Below are positions 49,995 to 63,204 of a stretch of DNA of 64,000 bases, in pieces. Each line of letters opens with the position of its first letter. Position 1 is the stretch's first letter. The stretch covers positions 53,187,174-53,251,173 of the forward strand of contig CM059975.1 of NCBI GenBank assembly GCA_030490835.1, in the 5' to 3' direction. This stretch comes from Annona cherimola. Its lineage: Eukaryota > Streptophyta > Magnoliopsida > Magnoliales > Annonaceae. The translations under genes were made by a program, and so were the position numbers. Below the pieces are notes generated by a model. That model was not told where the DNA came from. It searched no databases and saw only the letters and a program-made list of their open reading frames with translations.

Positions 49995-52900
49995 TAATGA
50001 TAGTAATCAAGACGTAGACCTTTACTCATTGGTTGGGCCTCAATACATACAAATAAATTGTTAGTATTTTAAATTAAAAATAAAAAATTATTTTAACTGT
50101 AGTTCAAAATTTTAAAAATTGAATTTTTATTTAATAACTATTTTGTAAAATTAATGGATTAAAAAGTTAATCTAAGATAATTTTAATGACACTAATCAAG
50201 ATCGTAAACTTGTACTCATGAGTTGGGCCTCAATACGTCGATTTGATGGTTCGTATTTTAACTTTAAAACAAAAAATTATCTCAACGGCAGTTCAAAATT
50301 TTAATAATTGAATTTTATTTAATAATTATTTTGTTAAATTAATAGATAAAATGAGTTAATCTAAGATAATTTTTTAATGACAGTAATCAACATCGTAGAA
50401 CTGTACTCAAGGGTTGGGCCTCAATACATACAAATAATTTGTTAGAATTTTAAATTAAAAATGAAATTATTTGAACTTTAGTTCAGAATTTTGATAATTA
50501 AATTTTTATTTAATAACTACTTTTTAAAATTAATGGATTGAAAAGTTAATCTATTATAATTTTAATGACACTAATCAAGATCGTAAACTTGTACTCATGA
50601 GTTGGGCCTCAATACGTCGATTTGATGGTTCGTATTTTAACTTTAAAATAAAAAATTATTTCAACGGTAGTTCAAAATTTTAATAATTGAATTTTATTTC
50701 ATAATTATTTTGTTAAATTAATAGATTAAATTAGTTAATCTAAGATAATTTTTTAATAACAGTAATGAAGATCGTAGACCTTTACTCATGGGTGGGGCCT
50801 CAATACATACAAATAGTTGTTTAGTATTTCAAATTAAAGATAAAAAATTATTTTAACTGTAGTTCAAAATTTTAAAAATTGAATTTTTATTTAATAACTA
50901 TTTTGTAAAATTAATGGATTAAAAACTTAATCTAAGATAATTTTAATGACACTAATCAAGATCGTAAACTTGTACTCATGAGTTGGGCCTCAATACGTCG
51001 ATTTGATGGTTCGTATTTTAACTTTAAAATAAAAAATTATTTCAACGGTAGTTCAAAATTTAAATAATTGAATTTTATTTAATAATTATTTTGTTAAATT
51101 ATTAAATTAAATCAGTTAATCTAAGATAATTTTTTAATGACAGTAATCAACATCGTAGAACTGTACTCAAGGGTTGGGCCTCAATACATACAAATAATTT
51201 GTTAGTATTTTAAATTAAAAATAAAATTATTTGAACTGTAGTTCAGAATTTTGATAATTCAATTTTTATTTAATAACTTTTTGTAAAATTAATGGATTAA
51301 AAAGTTAATCTAAGATAATTTTAATGACACTAATCAAGATCGTAAACTTGTACCCATGAGTTGGGCCTCAATACGTCGATTTGATGGTTCGTATTTTAAC
51401 TTAATAATAAAAAATTATTTCAACGGTAGTTCAAAATTTAAATAATTGAATTTTATTTAATAATTATTTTGTTAAATTGTTAAATTAAATTAGTTAATCT
51501 AAGATAATTTTTTAATGATAGTAATCAAGACGTAGACCTTTACTCATTGGTTGGGCCTCAATACATACAAATAAATTGTTAGTATTTTAAATTAAAAATA
51601 AAAAATTATTTTAACTGTAGTTCAAAATTTTAAAAATTGAATTTTTATTTAATAACTATTTTGTAAAATTAATGGATTAAAAAGTTAATCTAAGATAATT
51701 TTAATGACACTAATCAAGATCGTAAACTTGTACTCATGAGTTGGGCCTCAATACGTCGATTTGATGGTTCGTATTTTAACTTTAAAACAAAAAATTATCT
51801 CAACGGCAGTTCAAAATTTTAATAATTGAATTTTATTTAATAATTATTTTGTTAAATTAATAGATAAAATGAGTTAATCTAAGATAATTTTTTAATGACA
51901 GTAATCAACATCGTAGAACTGTACTCAAGGGTTGGGCCTCAATACATACAAATAATTTGTTAGAATTTTAAATTAAAAATGAAATTATTTGAACTTTAGT
52001 TCAGAATTTTGATAATTAAATTTTTATTTAATAACTACTTTTTAAAATTAATGGATTGAAAAGTTAATCTATTATAATTTTAATGACACTAATCAAGATC
52101 GTAAACTTGTACTCATGAGTTGGGCCTCAATACGTCGATTTGATGGTTCGTATTTTAACTTTAAAATAAAAAATTATTTCAACGGTAGTTCAAAATTTTA
52201 ATAATTGAATTTTATTTCATAATTATTTTGTTAAATTAATAGATTAAATTAGTTAATCTAAGATAATTTTTTAATAACAGTAATGAAGATCGTAGACCTT
52301 TACTCATGGGTGGGGCCTCAATACATACAAATAGTTGTTTAGTATTTCAAATTAAAGATAAAAAATTATTTTAACTGTAGTTCAAAATTTTAAAAATTGA
52401 ATTTTTATTTAATAACTATTTTGTAAAATTAATGGATTAAAAACTTAATCTAAGATAATTTTAATGACACTAATCAAGATCGTAAACTTGTACTCATGAG
52501 TTGGGCCTCAATACGTCGATTTGATGGTTCGTATTTTAACTTTAAAATAAAAAATTATTTCAACGGTAGTTCAAAATTTAAAAAATTGAATTTTATTTAA
52601 TAATTATTTTGTTAAATTATTAAATTAAATCAGTTAATCTAAGATAATTTTTTAATGACAGTAATCAACATCGTAGAACTGTACTCAAGGGTTGGGCCTC
52701 AATACATACAAATAATTTGTTAGTATTTTAAATTAAAAATAAAATTATTTGAACTGTAGTTCAGAATTTTGATAATTCTATTTTTATTTAATAACTTTTT
52801 GTAAAATTAATGGATTAAAAAGTTAATCTAAGATAATTTTAATGACACTAATCAAGATCGTAAACTTGTACCCATGAGTTGGGCCTCAATACGTCGATTT

Positions 52901-53030
52901 GATGGTTCGTATTTTAACTTAATAATAAAAAATTATTTCAACGGTAGTTCAAAATTTAAATAATTGAATTTTATTTAATAATTATTTTGTTAAATTGTTA
53001 AATTAAATTAGTTAATCTAAGATAATTTTT
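49995..53030. repeat. Family-3 8-mer HOR, two copies of 1518 bp
   Basis: Units are 49995-51512 and 51513-53030. The order is A (cattgg, ttttaaaaattg), B (tactcatgag, tatctcaacggcag), A (gttagaattt, aactacttttt), B (tctattataa), A (gggtgggg, aaaaacttaatc), B (tactcatgag, ttaaatcag), A (aactttttg) and B (taataataaaa). The first A is a hybrid: left half as in the cattgg monomer, right half as in the gaag A. The second copy has ttctattttt and tttaaaaaatt where the first has ttcaattttt and tttaaataatt. Confidence 0.86.
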
Positions 53031-55309
53031 TAATGATAGTAATCAAGACGTAGACCTTTACTCATTGGTTGGGCCTCAATACATACAAATAAATTGTTAG
53101 TATTTTAAATTAAAAATAAAAAATTATTTTAACTGTAGTTCAAAATTTTGATAATTGAATTTTTATTTAATAACTATTTTGTAAACTTAATGGATTAGAA
53201 AGTTAATCTAAGATAATTTTAATGACAATAATCAAGATCGTAAACTTGTACCCATGAGTTGGGCCTGAATACGTCGATTTGATGGTTCGTATTTTAACTT
53301 TAAAATAAAAAATTATTTCAACGGTAGTTCAAAATTTTAATAATTGAATTTTATTTCATAATTATTTTGTTAAATTAATAGATAAAATTAGTTAATCTAA
53401 GATAATTTTTTAATGACAGTAATGAAGATCGTAGACCTTTACTCATGGGTTGGGCCTCAATACATACAAATAATTGTTTAGTATTTCAAATTAAAGATAA
53501 AAAATTATTTTAACTGTAGTTCAAAATTTTAAAAATTGAATTTTTATTTAATAACTATTTTGTAAAATTAATGGATTAAAAAGTTAATCTAAGATAATTT
53601 TAATGACACTAATCAAGATCGTAAACTTGTACCCATGAGTTGGGCCTCAATACGTCGATTTGATGGTTCGTATTTTAACTTTAAAACAAAAAATTATCTC
53701 AACGGCAGTTCAAAATTTTAATAATTGAATTTTATTTAATAATTATTTTGTTAAATTAATAGATAAAATGAGTTAATCTAAGATAATTTTTTAATGACAG
53801 TAATCAACATCGTAGAACTGTACTCAAGGGTTGGGCCTCAATACATACAAATAATTTGTTAGAATTTTAAATTAAAAATGAAATTATTTGAACTTTAGTT
53901 CAGAATTTTGATAATTAAATTTTTATTTAATAACTACTTTTTAAAATTAATGGATTGAAAAGTTAATCTATTATAATTTTAATGACACTAATCAAGATCG
54001 TAAACTTGTACTCATGAGTTGGGCCTCAATACGTCGATTTGATGGTTCGTATTTTAACTTTAAAATAAAAAATTATTTCAACGGTAGTTCAAAATTTTAA
54101 TAATTGAATTTTATTTCATAATTATTTTGTTAAATTAATAGATTAAATTAGTTAATCTAAGATAATTTTTTAATGACAGTAATGAAGATCGTAGACCTTT
54201 ACTCATGGGTGGGGCCTCAATACATACAAATAGTTGTTTAGTATTTCAAATTAAAGATAAAAAATTATTTTAACTGTAGTTCAAAATTTTAAAAATTGAA
54301 TTTTTATTTAATAACTATTTTGTAAAATTAATGGATTAAAAAGTTAATCTAAGATAATTTTAATGACACTAATCAAGATCGTAAACTTGTACTCATGAGT
54401 TGGGCCTCAATACGTCGATTTGATGGTTCGTATTTTAACTTTAAAATAAAAAATTATTTCAACGGTAGTTCAAAATTTAAATAATTGAATTTTATTTAAT
54501 AATTATTTTGTTAAATTATTAAATTAAATCAGTTAATCTAAGATAATTTTTTAATGACAGTAATCAACATCGTAGAACTGTACTCAAGGGTTGGGCCTCA
54601 ATACATACAAATAATTTGTTAGTATTTTAAATTAAAAATAAAATTATTTGAACTGTAGTTCAGAATTTTGATAATTCTATTTTTATTTAATAACTTTTTG
54701 TAAAATTAATGGATTAAAAAGTTAATCTAAGATAATTTTAATGACACTAATCAAGATCGTAAACTTGTACCCATGAGTTGGGCCTCAATACGTCGATTTG
54801 ATGGTTCGTATTTTAACTTAATAATAAAAAATTATTTCAACGGTAGTTCAAAATTTAAATAATTGAATTTTATTTAATAATTATTTTGTTAAATTGTTAA
54901 ATTAAATTAGTTAATCTAAGATAATTTTTTAATGATAGTAATCAAGACGTAGACCTTTACTCATTGGTTGGGCCTCAATACATACAAATAAATTGTTAGT
55001 ATTTTAAATTAAAAATAAAAAATTATTTTAACTGTAGTTCAAAATTTTGATAATTGAATTTTTATTTAATAACTATTTTGTAAACTTAATGGATTAGAAA
55101 GTTAATCTAAGATAATTTTAATGACAATAATCAAGATCGTAAACTTGTACCCATGAGTTGGGCCTGAATACGTCGATTTGATGGTTCGTATTTTAACTTT
55201 AAAATAAAAAATTATTTCAACGGTAGTTCAAAATTTTAATAATTGAATTTTATTTCATAATTATTTTGTTAAATTAATAGATAAAATTAGTTAATCTAAG
55301 ATAATTTTT
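53031..55309. repeat. Family-3 10-mer HOR of 1899 bp, one copy plus the start of a second
   Basis: 53031-54929 is A (cattgg, gtaaactta), B (gcctgaatacg with a tttcataa tail), A (gaag, attgtttag), B (tatctcaacggcag), A (aactacttttt), B (tctattataa), A (gggtgggg), B, A (ttctattttt, aactttttg), B (taataataaaa). The second copy starts at 54930 and runs through A and B to 55309, then enters the composite monomer. The B with gcctgaatacg plus tttcataa is itself a hybrid of two B subtypes. Confidence 0.84.
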
Positions 55310-55586
55310 TAATGACAGTAATGAAGATCGTAGACCTTTACTCATGGGTTGGGCCTCAATACATACAAATAATTGTTTAGTATTTCAAATTAAAGATAAA
55401 AAATTATTTTAACTGTAGTTCAAAATTTTAAAAATTGAATTTTTATTTAATAAATAGTTGTTTAGTATTTCAAATTAAAGATAAAAAATTATTTTAACTG
55501 TAGTTCAAAATTTTAAAAATTGAATTTTTATTTAATAACTATTTTGTAAAATTAATTGATTAAAAACTTAATCTAAGATAATTTTT
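55310..55586. repeat. Composite 277-bp A/A monomer, B missing (array junction)
   Basis: The unit begins as the gaag A (attgtttag) and follows A to tttaataa. At about 55453 it jumps back about 87 bp to aatagttgtttag, a mark of a different A subtype (gggtgggg type), and follows A to ttaatctaagataa. The next monomer is again an A (taatgacagtaatcaacatc at 55587). So part of A is duplicated and one whole B is absent. This point also separates two array domains. Confidence 0.87.
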
Positions 55587-57108
55587 TAATGACAGTAATC
55601 AACATCGTAGAACTGTACTCAAGGGTTGGGCCTCAATACATACAAATAATTTGTTAGAATCTTAAATTAAAAATGAAATTATTTGAACTGTAGTTCAGAA
55701 TTTTGATAATTAAATTTTTATTTAATAACTATTTTGTAAAATTAATGGATTGAAAAGTTAATCTAAGATAATTTTAATGAGACTAATCAAGATCGTAAAC
55801 TTGTACCCATGAGTTTGGACTCAATACGTCGATTTGATGGTTCGTATTTTAACTTTAAAATAAAAAATTATTTCAACCGTAGTTCAAAATTTAAATAATT
55901 GAATTTTATTTAATAATTATTTTTTTAAATTATTACATTAAATTAGTTAATCTAAGATAATTTTTTAATGACAGTAATCAAGATCGTAGACCTTTACTCA
56001 TGGGTTGGGCCTCAATACATACAAATAATTGGTTAGTATTTTAAATTAAAAATAAAAAATTATTTTAACTGTAGTTCAAAATTTTGATAATCGAATTTTT
56101 ATTTAATAACTATTTTGTAAAATTAATGGATTAGAAAGTTAATCTAAGATAATTTTAATGACAATAATCAAGATCGTAAACTTGTACCCATGAGTTGGGC
56201 CTGAATACGTCGATTTGATGGTTCGTATTTTAACTCTAAAATAAAAAATTATTTCAACGGTAGTTCAAAATTTAAATAATTGAATTTTATTTAATAATTA
56301 TTTTGTTAAATTATTAAATTAAATTAGTTAATCTAAGATAATTTTTTAATGACAGTAATCAAGATCGTAGACCTTCACTCATGGGTTGGGCCTCAATACA
56401 TACAAATAATTGGTTAGTATTTTAAATTAAAAATAAAAAATTATTTTAACTGTAGTTCAAAATTTTGATAATTGAATTTTTATTTAATAACTATTTTGTA
56501 AAATTAATGGATTAGAAAGTTAATCTAAGATAATTTTAATGACAATAATCAAGATCGTAAACTTGTACCCATGAGTTGGGCCTGAATACGTCGATTTGAT
56601 TGTTCGTATTTTAACTCTAAAATAAAAAATTATTTCAACGGTAGTTCAAAATTTAAATAATTGAATTTTATTTAATAATTATTTTGTTAAATTATTAAAT
56701 TAAATTACTTAATCTAAGATAATTTTTTAATGACAGTAATCAAGATTGTAGACCTTTACTCATGGGTTGGGCCTCAATATATACAAATAATTTGTTAGTA
56801 TTTTAAATTAAAAATAAAAAATTATTTTATCTGTAGTTCAAAATTTTGATAATTGAATTTTTATTTAATAACTATTTTGTAAAATTAATGGATTAGAAAG
56901 TTAATCTAAGATAATTTTAATGACAATAATCAAGATCGTAAACTTGTACTCATTAGTTGGGCCACAATACGTCGATTTGATGGTTCGTATTTTAACTTTA
57001 AAATAAAAAATTATTTCAACGGTAGTTCAAAATTTTAATAATTAAATTTTATTTAATAATTATTTTGTTAAATTATTAAATTAAATTAATTAATCTAAGA
57101 TAATTTTT
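55587..57108. repeat. Heterogeneous A/B dimers at the left of the right-hand domain
   Basis: Monomers start at 55587, 55775, 55966, 56156, 56347, 56537, 56728 and 56918. The first A is the last 188-bp subtype (aacatcgtag) in the window. From 55966 the dimer is strictly 190 plus 191. Marks include gagtttggactc, two B with taactctaaaa and gcctgaatacg, then A (aagattgtag, atatatac, tttatctg) and B (tcattagttggg, gccacaat, attaattaatc). Confidence 0.8.
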
Positions 57109-58632
57109 TTATGACAGTAATCAAGATCGTAGACCTTTACTCGTGGGTTGGGCCTCAATACATACAAATAATTGGTTAGTATTTCAAATTAAAGATAAAA
57201 AATTATTTTAACTGTAGTTCAAAATTTTAAAAATTGAATTTTTGTTTAATAACTATTTTGTAAAATTAATGGATTAGAAAGTTAATCTAAGATAATTTTA
57301 ATGACAATAATCAAGATCGTAAACTTGTACCCATGAGTTGGGCCACAATACGTCGATTTGATGGTTCGTATTTTAACTTTAAAATAAAAAATTATTTCAA
57401 CGGTAGTTCAAAATTTAAATAATTGAATTTTATTTAATAATTATTTTGTTAAATTATTAAATTAAATTAATTAATCTAAGATAATTTTTTAATGACAGTA
57501 ATCAAGATCGTAGACCTTTACTCATGGGTGGGGCCTCAATATATACAAATAATTTTTTAGTATTTTAAATTAAAAATAAAAAATTATTTTATCTGTAGTT
57601 CAAAATTTTGATAATTGAATTTTTATTTAATAACTATTTTGTAAAATTAATTGATTAGAAAGTTAATCTAAGATAATTTTAATGACAATAATCAAGATCG
57701 TAAACTTGCACCCATGAGTTGGGCCACAATACGTCGATTTGATGGTTCGTATTTTAACTTTAAAATAAAAAATTATTTCAACGGTAGTTCAAAATTTTAA
57801 TAATTAAATTTTATTTAATAATTATTTTGTTAAATTATTAAATTAAATTAATTAATCTAAGATAATTTTTTTATGACAGTAATCAAGATCGTAGACCTTT
57901 ACTCGTGGGTTGGGCCTCAATACATACAAATAATTGGTTAGTATTTCAAATTAAAGATAAAAAATTATTTTAACTGTAGTTCAAAATTTTAAAAATTGAA
58001 TTTTTGTTTAATAACTATTTTGTAAAATTAATGGATTAGAAAGTTAATCTAAGATAATTTTAATGACAATAATCAAGATCGTAAACTTGTACCCATGAGT
58101 TGGGCCACAATACGTCGATTTGATGGTTCGTATTTTAACTTTAAAATAAAAAATTATTTCAACGGTAGTTCAAAATTTAAATAATTGAATTTTATTTAAT
58201 AATTATTTTGTTAAATTATTAAATTAAATTAATTAATCTAAGATAATTTTTTAATGACAGTAATCAAGATCGTAGACCTTTACTCATGGGTGGGGCCTCA
58301 ATATATACAAATAATTTTTTAGTATTTTAAATTAAAAATAAAAAATTATTTTATCTGTAGTTCAAAATTTTGATAATTGAATTTTTATTTAATAACTATT
58401 TTGTAAAATTAATTGATTAGAAAGTTAATCTAAGATAATTTTAATGACAATAATCAAGATCGTAAACTTGCACCCATGAGTTGGGCCACAATACGTCGAT
58501 TTGATGGTTCGTATTTTAACTTTAAAATAAAAAATTATTTCTACGGTAGTTCAAAATTTTAATAATTAAATTTTATTTAATAATTATTTAGTTAAATTAA
58601 TAGATAAAATTAGGTAATCGAAGATAATTTTT
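57109..58632. repeat. 4-mer HOR, two copies of 762 bp
   Basis: Units are 57109-57870 and 57871-58632. Each is A (ttttttatgacag, actcgtggg, ttttgtttaat), B (gccacaat), A (gggtgggg, atatatac, atttttta, tttatctg) and B (cttgcaccc, gccacaat). The actcgtggg mark recurs 762 apart (57141 and 57903). The copies are almost identical, with few changes such as tttctacgg near 58540 and a taggtaatcgaag tail in the second. Confidence 0.84.
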
Positions 58633-60918
58633 TAATGACAGTAATGAAGATCGTAGACCTTTACTCATGGGTTGGGCCTCAATACATACAAATAATTGTT
58701 TAGTATTTCAAATTAAAGATAAAAAAATATTTTAACTGTAGTTCAAAATTTTAAAAATTGAATTTTTATTTAATAACTATTTTGTAAAATTAATGGATTA
58801 GAAAGTTAATCTAAGATAATTTTAATGACAATAATCAAGATCGTAAACTTGTACCCATGAGTTGGGCCACAATACGTCGATTTGATGGTTCGTATTTTAA
58901 CTTTAAAATAAAAAAATATTTCAACGGTAGTTCAAAATTTTAATAATTAAATTTTATTTAATAATTATTTTGTTAAATTAATACATAAAATTAGGTAATC
59001 TAAGATAATTTTTTTATGACAGTAATCAAGATCGTAGACCTTTACTCGTGGGTTGGGCCTCAATACATACAAATAATTGGTTTGTATTTTAAATTAAAAA
59101 TTAAAAATTATTTTAACTGTAGTTCAAAATTTTGATAATTGAATTTTTATTTAATAACTATTTTGTAAAATTAAAGGATTAGAAAGTTAATCTAAGATAA
59201 TTTTAATGACAATAATCAAGATCGTAAACTTGTACCCATGAGTTGGGCTTGAATACGTCGATTTGATGGTTCGTATTTTAACACTAAAATAAAAAATTAT
59301 TTCAACGGTAGTTCAAAATTTAAATAATTGAATTTTATTTAATAATTATTTTGTTAAATTATTAAATTAAATTAATTAATCTAAGATAATTTTTTAATGA
59401 CAGTAATCAAGATTGTAGACCTTTACTCATGGGTTGGGCCTCAATATATACAAATAATTTGTTAGTATTTTAAATTAAAAATAAAAAATTATTTTATCTG
59501 TAGTTCAAAATTTTGATAATTGAATTTTTATTTAATAACTATTTTGTAAAATTAATGGATTAGAAATTTAATCTAAGATAATTTTAATGACAATAATCAA
59601 GATCGTAAACTTGTACCCATTAGTTGGGCCACAATACGTCGAATTGATGGTTCGTATTTTAACTTTAAAATAAAAAATTATTTCAACGGTAGTTCAAAAT
59701 TTTAATAATTAAATTTTATTTAATAATTATTTTGTTAAATTAATACATAAAATTAGGTAATCTAAGATAATTTTTTTATGACAGTAATCAAGATCGTAGA
59801 CCTTTACTCGTGGGTTGGGCCTCAATACATTCAAATAATTGGTTAGTATTTCAAATTAAAGATAAAAAATTATTTTAACTGTAGTTCAAAATTTTAAAAA
59901 TTGAATTTTTATTTAATAACTATTTTGTAAAATTAATGGATTAGAAAGTTAATCTAAGATAATTTTAATGACAATAATCAAGATCGTAAACTTGTACCCA
60001 TGAGTTGGGCCACAATACGTCGATTTGATGGTTCGTATTTTAACTTTAAAATAAAAATTTATTTCAACGGTAGTTCAAAGTTTTAATAATTGAATTTTAT
60101 TTAATAATTATTTTGTTAAATTATTAAATTTAATTAATTAATCTAAGATAATTTTTTAATGACAGTAATCAAGATTGTAGACATTTACTCATGGGTTGGG
60201 CCTCAATTTATACAAATAATTTGTTAGTATTTTAAATTAAAAATAAAAAATTATTTTATCTGTAGTTCAAAATTTTGATAATTGAATTTTTATTTAATAA
60301 CTATTTTGTAAAATTAATGGATTAGAAAGTTAATCTAAGATAATTTTAATGACAATAATCAAGATCGTAAACTTGTACCCATTAGTTTGGCCGCAATACG
60401 TCGATTTGATGGTTCGTATTTTAACTTTAAAATAAAAAATTATTTCAACGGTAGTTCAAAATTTTAATAATAAAATTTTATTTAATAATTATTTTGTTAA
60501 ATTAATACATAAAATTAGGTAATCTAAGATAATTTTTTTATGACAGTAATCAAGATCGTAAACCTTTACTCGTGGGTTGGGCCTCAATACATACAAAGAA
60601 TTGGTTAGTATTTCAAATTAATGATAAAAAATTATTTTAACTGTAGTTCAAAATTTTAAAAATTGAATTTTTATTTAATAACTATTTTGTAAAATTAATG
60701 GATTAGAAAGTTAATCTAAGATAATTTTAATAACAATAATCAAGATCGTAAACTTGTACCCATGAGTTGGGCCACAATACGTCGATTTGATGGTTCGTAT
60801 TTTAACTTTAAAATAAAAAATTATTTCAACGGTAGTTCAAAATTTTAATAATTAAATTTTATTTAATAATTATTTTGTTAAATTAATAGATAAAATTAGG
60901 TAATCTAAGATAATTTTT
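58633..60918. repeat. Twelve-monomer block of 2286 bp, divergent first unit
   Basis: The order is A (gaag), B (gccacaat), A (actcgtggg, ggtttgtatt), B (gaatacg, taacactaaaa), A (aagattgtag, atatatac), B (cattagttggg), A (actcgtggg, cattcaaat), B, A (gattgtagacattt), B (cattagtttggccg), A (actcgtggg, aaagaatt) and B. It shares the 12-monomer length and the gaag start (58646) with the next block (60932), but several inner monomers differ. Confidence 0.75.
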
Positions 60919-63204
60919 TAATGCCAGTAATGAAGATCGTAGACCTTTACTCATGGGTTGGGCCTCAATACATACAAATAATTGTTTAGTATTTCAAATT
61001 AAAGATAAATAATTATTTTAACTGTAGTTCAAAATTTTAAAAATTGAATTTTTATTTAATAACTATTTTGTAAAATTAATGGATTAAAAAGTTAATCTAA
61101 GATAATTTTAATGACACTAATCAAGATCGTAAACTTGTACTCATGAGTTGGGCCTCAATACGTCGATTTGATGGTTCGTATTTTAACTTTAAAATAAAAA
61201 ATTATTTCAACGGTAGTTCAAAATTTTAATAATTGAATTTTATTTCATAATTATTTTGTTAAATTAATAGATTAAATTAGTTAATCTAAGATAATTTTTT
61301 AATGACAGTAATGAAGATCGTAGACCTTTACTCATGGTTTGGGCCTCAATACATACAAATAATTGTTTAGTATTTCAAATTAAAGATAAAAAATTTTTTT
61401 AACTGTAGTTCAAAATTTTAAAAATTGAATTTTTATTTAATAACTATTTTGTAAAATTAATGGATTAGAAAGTTAATCTAAGATAATTTTAATGACAATA
61501 ATCAAGATCGTAAACTTGTACCCATGAGTTGGGCCTCAATACGTCGATTTGATGGTTCGTATTTTAACACTAAAATAAAAAATTATTTCAACGGTAGTTC
61601 AAAATTTAAATAATTGAATTTTATTTAATAATTATTTTTTTAAATTATTAAATTAAATTAATTAATCTAAGATAATTTTTTTATGACAGTAATCAAGATC
61701 GTAGACCTTTACTCGTGGGTTGGGCCTCAATACATACAAATAATTGGTTAGTATTTCAAATTAAAGATAAAAAATTATTTTAACTGTAGTTCAAAATTTT
61801 AAAAATTGAATTTTTATTTAATAACTATTTTGTAAAATTAATGGATTAGAAAGTTAATCTAAGATAATTTTAATGACAATAATCAAGATCGTAAACTTGT
61901 ACCCATGAGTTGGGCCACAATACGTCGATTTGATGGTTCGTATTTTAACTTTAAAATAAAAAATTATTTCAACGGTAGTTCAAAATTTTAATAATTAAAT
62001 TTTATTTAATAATTATTTTGTTAAATTAATACATAAAATTAGGTAATCTAAGATAATTTTTTTATGTCAGTAATCAAGATCGTAGACCTTTACTCGTGGG
62101 TTGGGCCTCAATACATTCAAATAATTGGTTAGTATTTCAAATTAAAGATAAAAAATTATTTTAACTGTAGTTCAAAATTTTAAAAATTGAATTTTTATTT
62201 AATAACTATTTTGTAAAATTAATGGATTAGAAAGTTAATCTAAGATAATTTTAATGACAATAATCAAGATCGTAAACTTGTACCCAAGAGTTGGGCCTGA
62301 ATACGTCGATTTGATGGTTCGTATTTTAACACTAAAATAAAAAATTATTTCAACGGTAGTTCAAAATTTAAATAATTGAATTTTATTTAATAATTATTTT
62401 GTTAAATTATTAAATTAAATTAATTAATCTAAGATAATTTTTTAATGACAGTAATCAAGATTGTAGACCTTTACTCATGGGTTGGGCCTCAATATATACA
62501 AATAATTTGTTAGTATTTTAAATTAAAAATAAAAAATTATTTTATCTGTAGTTCAAAATTTTGATAATTGAATTTTTATTTAATAACTATTTTGTAAAAT
62601 TAATGGATTAGAAAGTTAATCTAAGATAATTTTAATGACAATAATCAAGATCGTAAACTTGTACCCATTAGTTTGGCCACAATACGTCGATTTGATGGTT
62701 CGTATTTTAAATTTAAAATAAAAAATTATTTCAACGGTAGTTCAAAATTTTAATAATTAAATTTTATATAATAATTATTTTGTTAAATTAATACATAAAA
62801 TTAAGTAACCTAAGATAATTGTTTTATGACAGTAATCAAGATCGTAGACCTTTACTCGTGGGTTGGGCCTCAATACATACAAATAATTGGTTAGTATTTC
62901 AAATTAAAGATAAAAAATTATTTTAACTGTAGTTCAAAATTTTAAAAATTGAATTTTTATTTAATAACTATTTTGTAAAATTAATGGATTAGAAAGTTAA
63001 TCTAAGATAATTTTAATGACAATAATCAAGATCGTAAACTTGTACCCATGAGTTGGGCCACAATACGTCGATTTGATGGTTCGTATTTTAACTTTAAAAT
63101 AAAAAATTATTTCAACGGTAGTTCAAAATTTTAATAATTAAATTTTATTTAATAATTATTTTGTTAAATTAATAGATAAAATTAGGTAATCTAAGATATT
63201 TTTT
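60919..63204. repeat. Twelve-monomer block of 2286 bp, second unit
   Basis: The order is A (atgccag, gaag), B (tactcatgag, tttcataa), A (gaag, catggtttggg), B (taacactaaaa), A (actcgtggg), B (gccacaat), A (tatgtcag, cattcaaat), B (acccaagag, gaatacg, taacactaaaa), A (gattgtag, atatatac, tttatctg), B (cattagtttggcc), A (gttttatgacag, actcgtggg) and B. The catggtttggg pair returns at 63599, exactly 2286 after 61313. Confidence 0.78.
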
